Assembly (NCBI GenBank): GCA_003024175.1
Contig: MDYQ01000100.1
Location: forward strand, 62,001-126,000
DNA: 64,000 bases
Direction of reading: 5' to 3'
Source: Planoprotostelium fungivorum
Lineage: Eukaryota > Evosea > Variosea > Cavosteliida > Cavosteliaceae
The position numbers were made by a program, and so were the translations under genes. Position 1 is the stretch's first letter, and each line of letters begins with the position of its first letter. Shown here in pieces: positions 31,832 to 43,026 of the stretch. The notes beneath the pieces were generated by a model, which worked only from the letters and a program-made list of their open reading frames with translations, was not told where the DNA came from and searched no databases.

Positions 31832-34644
31832 ATGAGGCTGAAAGTTGCCCAAGCTACTGTCACACGTAAGATCGCACCATTCTTTCGATGTCTAACGTTA
31901 TTAGACAAGGACATCGTCACTGCGTTGGGGTGGACGAGTACAAACGAGTTGGTCAGTGTAGGAGACGATAAGGTATTTCAGAAATGGAACTCTGAAGGAG
32001 AAGCCCTCGCACAGGTATATAGTTGGTGGAATCATTCAAATGTTTGTTCAATGTATGATCTAGATGTGCACTTTGGACACCTACGTGACAGACATCCATT
32101 GGGCTCCAATTAAGAAAGGAGCGAACGCAGAAACTCTTGTCGCAGCTTGCACTGACGGTAGAGGATACATACATCATGCACCTCATTCTGACCTCTTCAG
32201 GGTCTTTCCGTCTCATCGGTAAGAATGGAAAGATCGAAAAGACGGTAGAGAAAGCTCACACTGGAGCGGTCACCGCCTCGAGATGGAGTTACGATGCAAC
32301 CTCCCTCATTACAGCTGGAGAAGATGGCAACCTCAAAGTGTGGTCCAGACTGGGAGTCTTTCGTTCGACTCTCTTATCCGTCGGTTCTTGTATATACAGC
32401 GTGGCGTGGGGACCAAATAACGATCAGATCTTGTTGGCTGTGGGAAAAGAACTCATCATCAAACCCATCAATCCCCCCACGGCCAAGCAGATGCAATGGA
32501 AGGCTCACGACGGCACCGGTGAGTCTGTATCTCTGTCATCGTGGACGCTGACGTCGTGTAGTGTTGAAGGTGGACTGGAATCCAGTCAACAACATGATCA
32601 TCTCTGCCGGTGAAGACTGCAAGTACAAAGTGTGGGACGCCTACGGCAGACTGTTGTATCAGAGTCAAGCTTCCGATTCCATCACAACTTCTGTGGCCTG
32701 GGCCCCTGATGGAGAATTATTCGCAGTCGGCTCGTTCAACACGATACAACTGTGTGACAAGACTGGGGTGAGTCATTCCACAATTTCAAATTCTGACGTT
32801 CAAAGTGGTCGTACTCCCGCGAGAGAACTACTAGCGGCTCTCTATTCAATCTGGCCTGGACCACAGATGGTACAGGTATAGCGGGTGCCGGTGGTAACGG
32901 ATCGGTAGTCTTCGGTCACATCATCGACCGGAGGATCGAGTGGCAAAACTTCGTAGCCTCCCTGGATCAGAACAATCACGTCATCGTTCAAGACTGCAAC
33001 ACGGACACTTTAGAGGAGCTCTCTTTCAGAGATCGTGTCATCAAGCTGTCTCTGGGTTTCGATTATTTGGTGGTAGCTACGTCAACGCAGTGCAGGTGAG
33101 ACCACGAGAAGAAGACACGGACGTGAATTGTAAATAGCATCTATAACATCCAGACATGGAGCTCTCCTGTGGCGTTCGATTTAAAGGACACAGTCAACCT
33201 CATCATTCAGAGCCAAAAGTGAGATGAGATTCATCAGTTGCATTCTGACAATGTGAAGACATTTCTTGACAGTAGATAACATCAACGGAATCAACTTGTA
33301 CAATTACGAGGGAAGATTTCTCAGTAATCCAAAATTTGCCCTACGAACTGGTGACGTCACACCTTCCTCTCTTCTATCTGAAATTCATCAGAGTTTTCAA
33401 ACGAGCAGACGATGTCGCTCAGCAACGATTATCTCGCCATATTGGAGAGGAGCGACAGGAAGTCCATCCACATATTAGATCTGGCCACCGGTAAAGCTAC
33501 GGAACCCATTCGACACAGTTGTGAAATCAACGAGATTTTCATGAATCAATACGGTGGTGCACCACACCGAAAAGTCGGTTTCATCGATAAGAACCACGAC
33601 CTGTATATCGCGCAGGTGAATGTGACACGATCATCGTGCATTCGATATTTATCAACGTTAGGTATTGAAAGCTGCACCCGTAAAATTAGCCTCCATGGTC
33701 AATTCGGCCATGTGGAACGACAAGACGGACATGCTGGCCGCCATTGTAGACGGAGCGTTTGTAGTGTGGTTGTATCCCAACTGCGTATTTTTCGACAAGG
33801 ACTTGACTTACACCACACGAACGCAAAAGGAGAACACGTGAGATGAAGACGATAGAATACCATCTGACATATTCAGTTTGGATTTCGGCAAGGATCCACA
33901 CATCACTTCGTTCTTTGGAAAAACTTGCACCGTGAGGAGAACAGATGGCGCCAGCTTGACTACATCGGTCACGATATATCCTCTCATGCTGTACGAATAC
34001 TGCGAGAAGGGAGATTATGAAAAGGCCGTGCGGCTGTGTCGATTCGTCAAGAATCACGTTCTGTGGGCCACGCTCGCCGCAGCTGCGGTAGATGGCAATG
34101 ACCTCAACACGGGTGAGAGGAGATAGAATGATCCAGGTGACTCACAACCACAGCGGAGGTCGCGTTCGCTGCAGTCGAGGAAGTGGACAAGTTGCAGTTC
34201 ATCACGCACATCAAGCAGATACCCTCTTTGGAGGGGAGGAGTGCAGAAATGTATATATACAAGGGACAGATCAGAGAAGCCGAGACCATCCTGCTGCAGG
34301 CTGGATTAGTGTTCCGTGCCATCAAGTTGAACATCCGTTTGTACAAGTGGGAGAGGTGATGAATAAGACGATCTCTTGACCGCACCTGACGAACGATATA
34401 GAGCTTTGGAATTAGCCGTGCGTTACAAAGTGCACGTGGATACAGTTTTGGCCTATCGCAACAGATACCTCACCTCCTGGAACAAGACCGAAGACCTCCC
34501 GGAATTCATCAAACAATCAAACAACGTGAGCTCATTGGCCATCGACGTCGCATCGCATGCTGATGGAAATAGTTCCCCACCATCGAATGGGAGGAAATCA
34601 AGGCCAAGATGAAGGCCGAGAAGGATAGGGAGGGCAATAGGTGA
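31832..34644 (+). CDS. IFT80: Intraflagellar transport protein 80 (IFT-B)
   Basis: Double WD40 propeller plus TPR-like tail; part of the IFT-B complex that carries cargo to the ciliary tip. Starts [20 protein letters not shown] after removal of a 39-nt-class first intron. Family landmarks: DGSFRLI-type strand, [95 protein letters not shown] and [20 protein letters not shown], then [19 protein letters not shown] and [20 protein letters not shown] before the TGA at 34642-34644. More than a dozen introns. Near full length (human 777 residues). Its presence implies a ciliated stage, or recent loss. Confidence 0.96.
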
Positions 34645-34922
34645 AACGAGGCTGGCTTCGTGGCGGTCGGTGTGAGAGCGTCCATCTCTAGTAATGCGGA
34701 GGAGGAAGCGTTCTCTTGATGCCATCATTGGAGCCACCTCATTCACTTCCATGTGTGTTGATCCCCTCTTTGGGATGATTTTAATAGATATACGGGAATA
34801 AGTGTCTTTGTCTATGTAAGCGTTGGATGGTTGTGATCTGCTATAGAACATGAGCCTGTCTTCGCGTTTGTAGAACGCCAGTGTCTCCCGTGTGAACAAA
34901 ACTCCCGATCGCACTGCAGATC

Positions 34923-35724
34923 ATGAGCGAGCGGAAGAAGAAACAGATGTCTATCTCAGTGACCGAACAACAGTTAGACACGATCCACTATGCAAAAGAA
35001 GAACTCAAGATCCAATCATCGAGCGATGCAAACATCGTCAAGGCCATCCTTGACCATTTGCCCTCACTATTCAAGACCATCAGAGAACAGAAACAGACGA
35101 TATCAGAATCACAGAAGGAAATCGAGAGGTATGATAGATATGATACGTCATCGGATCCATACTGAGACGATGAGACAGTCTGAAACGAAAAAAGACCGAC
35201 CGAAAATCAACCAAGAGTGGTGTGGCAAAAACACCCATAAAGAGGAAGAAACCCTATGATGAGAAGACGAGCCTGACCTCCAAATACAACGAATTAGATG
35301 ACATCCTTCTCTATCTCCAGGTGATGCCGGATGCCACACCCTTCATCGTGTGACCCATCTGATTTCATTCTCACAGCAGCGACACATTCCACTGAGTGAT
35401 CTCAACTATCGAAATGAATTCATAAAGAAGATGAAAGAGAAGACGGAAGCTCAAGCCGCTGTAGAAGAAGAAGACCATCCAGTGGTCGAGAACAGTTTCA
35501 GTAATGACGTGAGCTCATACTGATGATGGATCTTGATGCTGACAAGTACAGGTATTCTCACAAGACAGAGAATTCTCAGAGTTACACGAGGATATGTTGG
35601 TTCAAGATGGAGTGAGTCGACGTCATTCACAATCGCCATTCATCATGTCTAATGGCCACAGGACTTGATGGATCAAAATGTCTTCAACAGCGCCGAATCG
35701 ATTGAGAAAGAGGGTGGATTTTAA
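34923..35724 (+). CDS. Unrecognised coiled-coil, probably nuclear protein
   Basis: Five exons. Starts MSERKKKQMSISVTEQQLDT and has a predicted coiled coil from about residue 15 to 65 (LFKTIREQKQTISESQKEIE). A basic stretch follows (LKRKKTDRKSTKSG, KTPIKRKKPYDEK) that looks like a nuclear localisation signal, then LDDILLYLQQRHIPLSDLN and an acidic C-terminus ending ESIEKEGGF at TAA 35722-35724. Removing introns at about 35129-35180, 35322-35378, 35510-35552 and 35612-35661 keeps the frame. No catalytic motif. About 190 residues. It faces TMEM222 with 100 bp between stops. Confidence 0.65.
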
Positions 35725-35824
35725 ACTGCAAGGAAACCAATATCGACGTCGATTCATTTCAACCTCGCTATCATCTGCGGTACACGGTGGCTGCATCATC
35801 GAAGAATAAAGAGGACAGAGAGGC

Positions 35825-36626
35825 TCAATATTTATCCTTCATCACGGACAAGACGATAATTACAATGACGATGATGGTGGCCAGCGCGTATGATTTTAGA
35901 AATCGATTGAAACTATCATCGTTCAGTGGATGATGATGTAATTGTGACGAACCAACCTAACGAAACGTCCAAATAAGATCATGTAGATGATGAGAAAGAG
36001 TGTGTTCCAATGAGTGAAACCTTCAAATTGTAATTCGTTCAGAGCGCTCGCAACGTGAGCGTGACAGTTGTTCCTGGTAGATGATCAGTCGATGTCGATG
36101 ATGTTCCTCTGCACGTACATGATGATGTTGTGCTGTAGTCAAGTGAGTTCAGATGATCTTATGATCTCAATCACCTCTTGATCTTGAAAGTCGCACGAGG
36201 CCCTCTCGACAGCTGCATCGTACATCTGATACAAGATTAGACTCGAGAGAGATAAGTCGATCACCTCATACACACTCTGTTCGGTGTCCTGAGGGCGTTT
36301 CAGCTGCGTCGATTTGATGGGATAATACTTGGTCACTGATCCGAAAACCGTCGCCGTCTTGTGTTTCTATGAAACGGTTCATCACTCTTTCGATGGAAGA
36401 GGTCTCCTCACGTGAATGTAATATGATCCTCCAAAATCATTGATGACACCCTCTGTCGTACCGATACCGAGGTGCCCGATGAAAGGAATCAGCCACGATA
36501 GAAGAGGCAACGGCGTGAAGACGATGCACACTGTTATTGAATGAGTCCCTCCTTCTAATCACACAACATCCGCATCTCACTTGGATAGTGATCTCTTCCC
36601 GGCTCTGGCCTTGGATGCTTGTTCAT
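35825..36626 (-). CDS. TMEM222: TMEM222 (DUF778) family membrane protein
   Basis: Spliced frame: [15 protein letters not shown], then [110 protein letters not shown] and a C-terminal helix ([14 protein letters not shown]) ending KDKY. These match the conserved blocks of TMEM222 (CIVWTPIPLLTWFFPFIGH, GVIRDFAGPY, NCHSHVALALN). Stop is TGA at 35827-35825. The intracellular role is unknown even in animals. An exon upstream of 36626 is possible because the frame continues a little beyond the Met. Confidence 0.88.
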
Positions 36627-36663
36627 GTTCGATAAATGATGAGAATAAAACGCAGAGTCATAT

Positions 36664-37165
36664 CTACAAATCTATATTTTCGTACGTCGTTGGTCGCAGT
36701 GATAACCCCCAGTCCATCATCGTCCCCGCCGGAATCAAGACATCTTCTCGCCGCGTCAGCTCCATGTAATGGATTTGAGATTCGACGCTGACGATAATGT
36801 TTCGCGATTCTTGTGGCGACATGTTCCATCGAACATCACTCCTCGTTCTCTTTCTCTCCGATCGACCGGGGATGCTGATCTTTGACATGATCTTGTGGAT
36901 ACTCATCGTGTTGCTCTCGTTCTGGGTCAGCTCGAAATGTGTGGTGGTATCTGCGGATCGCAAATATCGATGGAATCTGTTCAATCGGCAGATCTACACG
37001 ATGCAATCTCAGATTGCTTAGATAGAATCGTCCACTGCTTGGCAGCTGAATGATTACAAGATAGAGAAGCACAGGCGCGATGATCGACCTCAAGTAGAAC
37101 AGCCTCCGTCTGCCTATCTGCAGACCTCAAGCAAACATCGAAAGCGAGAGCACAGAGATGATCAT
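36664..37165 (-). CDS. Unrecognised protein with one N-terminal membrane helix
   Basis: Proposed exons: 37165-37154 (MIIS), a middle exon encoding IGRRRLFYLRSIIAPVLLYL and VIIQLPSSGRFYLSNLRLHH, and a last exon encoding TTTHFELTQNESNTMSIHKI, RWNMSPQESRNIIVSVES, HYMELTRREDVLIPAGTM and PTTYENIDL. The donor GTGTAG and acceptor CCGCAG between the last two keep frame. The first exon and its 36-nt intron are guesses based on phase. The hydrophobic segment (IIAPVLLYLVIIQL) would anchor the protein. The DNA is head to tail with TMEM222; a read-through single gene cannot be excluded. Confidence 0.45.
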
Positions 37166-37206
37166 CACGTCAACGAATGAACAATTTTATACACACAAAC
37201 AGCGTC

Positions 37207-37524
37207 TCAATGGTGTCCATGGTGTCCATGATGTCCATGGTGACTGTCATGTCCATGTGGTCCGGGGTAGCCGTGAGGTCCAGGGTGTCCATGAGCTCCG
37301 GGGTATCCAGCCGTATAGACAGTGGTCGTTGGCTGCACATACGCTACGGGGGGTGCAGCATACATCGGCTGAGGTGGATAGCCCATCGGCTGTCCATAGA
37401 CAGGAGCTGGTTGAACGTAACCTGGTCCTGCCTGGTGGACGACAGTTGTCATGTGACCGTGAGGGTGCTGGTGAGGATCGTGATGGTGATGATGGGAATC
37501 GTGATGGTGATGTCCGTGTGTCAT
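37207..37524 (-). CDS. His/Gly/Pro/Tyr-rich small protein, cluster member 1
   Basis: Single exon, 105 residues. Layout: MTHGHHHHDSHHHHHDPHQH, then TTVVHQAGPGYVQPAPVYGQ, PMGYPPQPMYAAPPVAYVQ, PTTTVYTAGYPGAHGHPG and a terminal GHHGHHGHHGHH run. The middle and the Thr-Val-Tyr-Thr joint are nearly identical to those in the gene at 38704-39054, so the two are paralogues. No signal peptide. His density suggests metal binding or self-association; this is inference. The gene start was chosen at the MTHGHHHH Met shared with the paralogue. Confidence 0.75.
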   Translation of the reverse strand: MTHGHHHHDSHHHHHDPHQHPHGHMTTVVHQAGPGYVQPAPVYGQPMGYPPQPMYAAPPVAYVQPTTTVYTAGYPGAHGHPGPHGYPGPHGHDSHHGHHGHHGHH

Positions 37525-37918
37525 AACTAAAGAAGGTCCTGTTGCGGTGTCTGTGGTGGAAATTGTGAAGTGGAGGTCAGAGATATCTTTCGTTCCGGAT
37601 GTCGTGAGAAGAAGCGTTTTTACTGTTTTCTCGCTGACACGAGACGACTGTCGGGGAAACAATGAAGTCTCATGATCGCACAAAGTTCGGCGTTGAAGTT
37701 CCAAAAGAGGAATGGTTAGAATAAAATGAGCAGATCATCTCAGAGAGACGATATCCCATCCGACACGATCGCGGTCACACCCATGGTTACATCTTGGACC
37801 TGGGGGGAATGCACGTAGTTCTCGGTTCAATCAAGACGTGAAGACATTACACCTGATAAGGACACCCGCTTTAACCTTTCGTCAGGATGAACGAACCATT
37901 TTATACAGTACGTCGTCA
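37525..37918. other. Intergenic spacer within the His/Pro-rich cluster
   Basis: About 390 bp between cluster members 1 and 2, including the upstream region of member 1. An open frame runs through the His-rich start upstream to 37704, but it has no paralogue support and I treat it as untranslated. Confidence 0.4.
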
Positions 37919-38158
37919 TTAGAAGTGAGGTCCCGAGTGGTGACCATGAGGTCCTCCTGGTGGTCCGGGAGGAAAGCCTTGGGGCCCAGGCGGTCCGGGT
38001 GGATATCCAAAAGATCCGGGGGGGCCGGGTGGCGGAGGTCCATGATGGTGATGATGCCCAGGGCCGCCAGGCGGGAAACCGGGAGGAGGAGGTCCAGGAG
38101 GGAAGCCATAAGATCCAGGAGGTCCAGGAGGGTAGTTAGGAGGTCCAGGGAGGTGCAT
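37919..38158 (-). CDS. Pro/Gly-rich PPGPP small protein, cluster member 2
   Basis: Single exon, 79 residues: MHLPGPPNYPPGPPGSYGFP, then GPPPPGFPPGGPGHHHHHGP and FGYPPGPPGPQGFPPGPPGG, ending HGHHSGPHF. Irregular PPGP units resemble collagen-like composition, but the strict Gly-X-Y period is not kept, so a triple helix is unlikely. It shares the His clusters of its neighbours but not the QPAPVYGQP core. Short 3' flank sequence (TTTATACA followed by a few bases) is similar to that of members 1 and 3. Confidence 0.65.
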   Translation of the reverse strand: MHLPGPPNYPPGPPGSYGFPPGPPPPGFPPGGPGHHHHHGPPPPGPPGSFGYPPGPPGPQGFPPGPPGGPHGHHSGPHF

Positions 38159-38703
38159 GATTTGAGTGGGTGTTTGTGTGTGCGTGAAAGAATGATTTCG
38201 AGTCAGAGACGCGAACCTTTTCAACGTTTTGGTGTCGGGGCGATTGATGATGATGATGATGATCAAGTGATTCAGTGAATGTGTCAAATCGAAGGGTGTC
38301 GCAGTGGTCGTGTACACTCTGTTGAGGTTGAGAGGACTGTATTCGTCAATAGATTGGTGCAGCTCGATTGAGATGTACGTCTGTGTTGCGAAAGATGACG
38401 AAGTCATTGAATGGAATGAAGATGAATGATCGGAGACATGAGAATGAACAAGGATCACTTCACAGTGAGGCGACCGAGATATTCTCATCATGAGATTCAA
38501 CAGAAGTCATTTATGCACACAAACGTCTCGATGACGAGGTCCAAATCACGATCACCATACCCAGGAGATATTGGTGGTCCAGGGGAGTGTTTGTGTGGTG
38601 TAGGAGGGCCCGCGAGGAGCTCCAGCAAGATCACGAGCCGAAGGCGAAACTTGACAACATTTGAATTGAATGTGAGTAAACAAAACAGATTTATACACAG
38701 AGT
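38159..38703. other. Spacer with a probable decayed cluster member near 38480-38650
   Basis: About 545 bp. Near 38505 the text TTTATGCACACAAACGTCTC is close to the 3' flank of member 1 (TTTATACACACAAACAGCGT, 37190). On the minus strand just upstream, a Pro-rich frame (HSPGPPISPGYGDRD) is visible but short. I read this as the remains of another copy or an unresolved spliced member. Confidence 0.35.
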
Positions 38704-39054
38704 CTAATAGTGGTGTCCGTGGTGACCATGGTGGCCGTGGTGACCGTGATGGCCGTGGTGTCCATGGTGTCCATGGTGGCCGTGGTGTTCGGTAGTATAG
38801 ACAGTGGTCGTGGGCTGCACGTACGCTACGGGAGGAGCGGCATACATTGGTTGGGGTGGATAACCCATCGGCTGTCCATAGACGGGAGCAGGCTGAGCAT
38901 AGACGGGTGCGGGCTGAGCATAGACGGGTGCTTGCTGATGGACGACGGTTGTGGTGTGATGGTCGTGGTGGCCGTGGTGATGGTGGTTGTGTCCAAAGAG
39001 GGTATCAATGATACCGTGGTTGTGGTGACCGTGATGGTGGTGTCCGTGAGTCAT
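38704..39054 (-). CDS. His/Gly/Pro/Tyr-rich small protein, cluster member 3
   Basis: Single exon, 116 residues: MTHGHHHHGHHNHGIIDTLF, GHNHHHHGHHDHHTTTVVHQ, then APVYAQPAPVYAQPAPVYG, QPMGYPPQPMYAAPPVAYVQ, PTTTVYTTEHHGHHGHHG and further GHH units to the end. Compared with member 1 it has an extra AQPAPVY unit, an inserted IIDTLFGH segment and a longer GHH run (8 units). The nucleotide sequences of the two are alike through the core, so duplication looks fairly recent. Function unknown; metal binding or coat/condensate formation are possible. Confidence 0.75.
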   Translation of the reverse strand: MTHGHHHHGHHNHGIIDTLFGHNHHHHGHHDHHTTTVVHQQAPVYAQPAPVYAQPAPVYGQPMGYPPQPMYAAPPVAYVQPTTTVYTTEHHGHHGHHGHHGHHGHHGHHGHHGHHY

Positions 39055-39405
39055 GATATATATACTATAGAGAGGCTCTTGTGGCTGAAAGAATGATTTG
39101 AAGGAAAGAGATATCCGCCTCCGGATCGCGACGGAACACGAAAGAGCTTTTTCATTGTTTCTTCTGACATAGTTTGTTTCTCCGACGCGGAGTTTCTCGT
39201 TGTGCCAACATCACAGCACCCAAGCTCACAGCTCTCATGATCAGCTTCGTCAATGCATGATCACGATAGCTGAATCGGCTGCTGGCAATACAAAATGCTT
39301 CGTGATGATTTATTTCCATTTTCCAGGAAGAGACTGGGGTTGTAGACGATGACTTCTACGAAACAGACGTGGTTCCGACAGACACACCACAACAAGAAAG
39401 GGATC
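39055..39405. other. Divergent intergenic region between His-rich member 3 and PARP1
   Basis: About 350 bp, upstream of both genes. The frame with an ATG at 39349 reads into PARP1 (MTSTKQTWFRQ...), so an N-terminally longer PARP1 cannot be excluded. TATATATACTATA at 39057-39069 lies just upstream of member 3 and could be its TATA region. Confidence 0.4.
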
Positions 39406-42400
39406 ATGGCCGACAAGATTAAGGAAGACTATGTCTTGGAGTATTCAAAATCCAACCGTTCCAAGGTGACGATTCGAATGGTGCATTCGAATCCATCCGT
39501 TCCTCACACGTCCGCAGTGCAAGGGATGCAGTCAGCAGATCGATAAGGATGTTGTGAGGGTGGGAGAGCTGGCCATTTCGGACAAGTTCGATGGAGAGTA
39601 TCGCATGTGGTTCCATACGGCCTGTTTCTTCAAGGTGTGTTGCCCCTAGATTCTTTCAGCATCTCATCCGATGCCTTCAGAGGAAGGGACAGCTGCCCGT
39701 CTCCAAATTGAAGGGATTCGATATCCTCAGACCTGTCGATGTACCCAAGATCAAGAGGTTCTGTACCGAAGAAGACCCCTCTAAGAAGAGAAAGGCCGAT
39801 GAAGATGGCAATGATGGTGGGTCTCGTTGACGTAAGAAACAAATTGATGGTTTTAGATGCGAAGAAACCAAAGACAGACGGAGAAGCAGGCGATGACGAA
39901 GAGAAACCAGGCAAGGACACCTACAGCGAGGACGAAGTCAAGGATCTGTGGCTCATAAAGGATGTCCTCAATGAGAATTACAACGTCAACGAACTGAAGG
40001 AGATGATGAGGTAGATGCGTTCTCCTCCTACTCTCAATTGACATGGAGCAGGGAAAACAAGAAGGGAGACAAGGGAGGCAAGCCCGATCTCATCAACAAG
40101 ATCGCCGACGCCATCTTGAGAGGTAGAATTCCCAAATGTGAAGAGTGTGGCCACGATCGCATCGAGTTCCATCACGGTGAGATGTCATGCATTTCGCACG
40201 TCCATCGTCACAACGTCTGACCTCTATAGGTCGTTACGTGTGTCACGGAGACGCTTCCGAGTGGTCCAAATGCATGTGGAAATCTGATGAGCCCATCAAG
40301 AGAACAAAGTGGAACAAGCCCGAAGGCTGGGCCGCTCTCATGAAAGCAGCGAAGAAGAAGCAAGGTGATGATGTCTACACATCACATGTGATCTGATTAG
40401 ATGATGCAGCCACAGAACAAGTGAGTTCTCTCCCTGATGATAGTCTCTTCGATGAGTGTGTCTTCTACGTCATCGGTCACCTCTCCATGCCAAAGACCAA
40501 GTTCAACCAGCTCATCGAGGTGAAGCAATTAAAATCAAATTGAAATCCATTTTAATTCATTTTCAGAGCCACGGAGGAACTGTCTTGGGCTTGAAGGACA
40601 AGGTCACATCGAAGATATCTTACGTGATATCATCTGACGAGGGAGTGAGCGAGGAGCCAGAGAAGGCAAAAAAGGCGCGAAAATCAAACATCGCAGTCGT
40701 CAACGAACACTTTGTCCACGACAGCATCAATGTGAGGAATGATCGGGCGCCACGTTTAAAATTCAAATGTCTCGCAGGCCAAGAGAATAGAAGACGTCGG
40801 CAGTTACAAAGTCTTTGTCGAGGGTGATGATGAGGCAGCGAAGAAGAAATTGGAGGAGAAAGAAGCGAACAAGATGAAGGAGCTGGCCAATGCCGATGGA
40901 AAAATGAAAGTCATTCGAAAGGGAAGGTGCGTCTACAACAATGTAGATGGATCTCGATTTAGTCTGGTAGGTCGGTCGTGGACGCTTATTTCAAGGAGGC
41001 GGCGGATTATCACGTGCTGGAAGAGAAGACGACTTGCTACACAGTCATGCTCAACCTTGTCAGTGATCACCATGATCATCATCACGATCATCATTATCAT
41101 CATCACATCATCATGATGTGATGATCAACCCATCTTTCAAACATGAACAATAACGATAGAAAGACGATCTTCTTCTCCGATGACGACGAGCCGCTGACGT
41201 TCCCACCAGGCCGACGTTTCTTCTGGCATTCGAGGAAGGAACAGCTTCTGGACCTGCCAGGTCTTAGAACACGACAAGCATCCCAACACCTACCGTATCT
41301 TCCGCCGATGGGGCAGAGGTGTGTCACCTTTGTTTTCATCACACCCTCCGTCTCAATGCATACAGTGGGTGAGACAGGTAATTCCACGGTGAAAGAGTTC
41401 TCTTCTGCTGCCAGCGCGAAGGGGTTTTTCATCGATCAGTACGTCGACAAGACTGGGAACGATTGGGACACCCGCCACAATTTCGAGAAAGTCGCCGGAA
41501 AATTCTACCCCGTCGACGTCGGTGGGTGTAAAGTGCGTGAGATGAAATCTGAGTGAAATTTCAGATTACGGTAACGATGACGATGACAAGGCGGATACGA
41601 AGATGTTAGACGTGCACGACTCGAAGGGGTCGAAACTACCGAGAAGAGTTCAGGACGTCATCTCACTCATGTTTGACATCGAGATGATGAAGAGCACTCT
41701 GGCCGAGCTGGTACGTAACGTACGCACCGAACGTTCTGAGAAAATTCCAGGAAATCGACGTGAAGAAGATGCCGCTGGGTAAGTTGACCAAGGAGCAAAT
41801 TTCAAACGGCTACAAGTGCCTCAACGAGATCTCGAAAGCGATAGACAGGAACGACAAGAGGGAAGCACTCTCTCTCACCAACAAATTTTACACCTTGGTG
41901 ACGAGAGATGTAACGTTTCGTTTTAACGGGTTGCAAGATTCCACAGGACTTTGGTACATCGAAACCTCCCGTTATCGATAACGACAAGACACTCAACACG
42001 AAGATCCAACTGTTGGACGTGAGTTGTCTTTTCGCGATTTTATTCTATTTTATTCTCTACTGAACCATTTCGACAGACACTGAGAGACATTGAAATCGCA
42101 GCGAACCTTCTAAAGATGGACTCTGGCGATTCCGACGCCAACCCCATGGACTTGTCTTACAAGAAGCTCAACACCGACATCACACCTCTAGACAGAGACG
42201 GAGAGCTCTACAAACGATTGGAATCGTACGCCGTAGGATCACACGACACGAACTACTTTGGATACCTCAAAATACAAGTCATGGACATTTTCGAAGTGGA
42301 CAGACAAGGAGAAGAGGAGAGATTCAAAGATTGGGAGGAGGCGAAGAACAGGTACTTGTTGTGGCACGGCAGTCGTCTCACCAACTGGGTTGGAATTCTG

Positions 42401-43007
42401 TCGCAGGGGCTTCGCATCGCACCACCGGAAGCACCGAAGACGGGATACAGATTTGGAAAGGGTGAGCGCCACACCATCACGTCCATCGATGATGATGGGA
42501 AGATGGACGTGATGATGATGATGTGTAGGTGTCTACTTTGCCGATGTCATCAGTAAGTCTGGAAGCTACTGTTTTACCACCCCTCAGAACCCAGTCGGTT
42601 TCATGATTCTGAACGAAGTGGCCCTGGGTGACATCAACAAGGTGCTTTACGACACGTACATGGAGAAGGGTGAGAAGAATAAGATGATGCACGAGCTGAT
42701 GTCGATGACAGCACCCGGAGGAACTCACTCGACTCAAGCTTTGGGACAGATCGCGCCAGATGCAAAGGGAGATTTCATCATGTGAGCTTGTCTTTTGGAC
42801 ATCATCATCTGGAGCTGACGAGTACCAGGGACAATGGAACCGTCATTCCTCTCGGATCTTTAGTGAAGACTGGCCACCACTCTTCCTGCTCTCACAACGA
42901 GGTGAGACGATTGCATCACATTTGTCATCTGATTTCGAAAACAGTTCATCGTCTATGACACGAAGCAGATCAGAACGAGATTCTTACTCAAAATCAAATT
43001 CTATTAA
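39406..43007 (+). CDS. PARP1: Poly(ADP-ribose) polymerase 1
   Basis: DNA-break sensor that makes poly(ADP-ribose) chains. Domains in order: zinc finger 1 (YSKSNRSKCKGCSQQIDKD to WFHTACFFK); a low-complexity linker; the zinc-binding PADR1 region (KCEECGHDRIEFHHGRYVCHG); BRCT (FYVIGHLSMPKTKFNQLIE, GGTVLGLKDKVTSKISYVI); WGR (RRWGR, VGETGNSTVKEFSSAASAK, FIDQYVDKTGNDWD); helical regulatory domain (LPRRVQDVISLMFDIEMMK, MPLGKLTKEQISNGYK); and catalytic domain (LLWHGSRLTNWVGILSQGL, GVYFADVISKSGSYCF, EFIVYDTKQIRTRFLLK). The His-Tyr-Glu triad is present, so chain elongation is expected. I see zinc finger 1 but not a second PARP-type finger before PADR1. Many introns; one near 41060-41125 is an ATC repeat. 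Confidence 0.95.
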
Positions 43008-43026
43008 ATAAAACTACACATCATCT

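Noticed and set aside
37919-38158. Collagen-like gene
   Set aside because: Gly spacing is irregular (PPGP, PPPPG), not Gly-X-Y, so I call it only Pro/Gly-rich.
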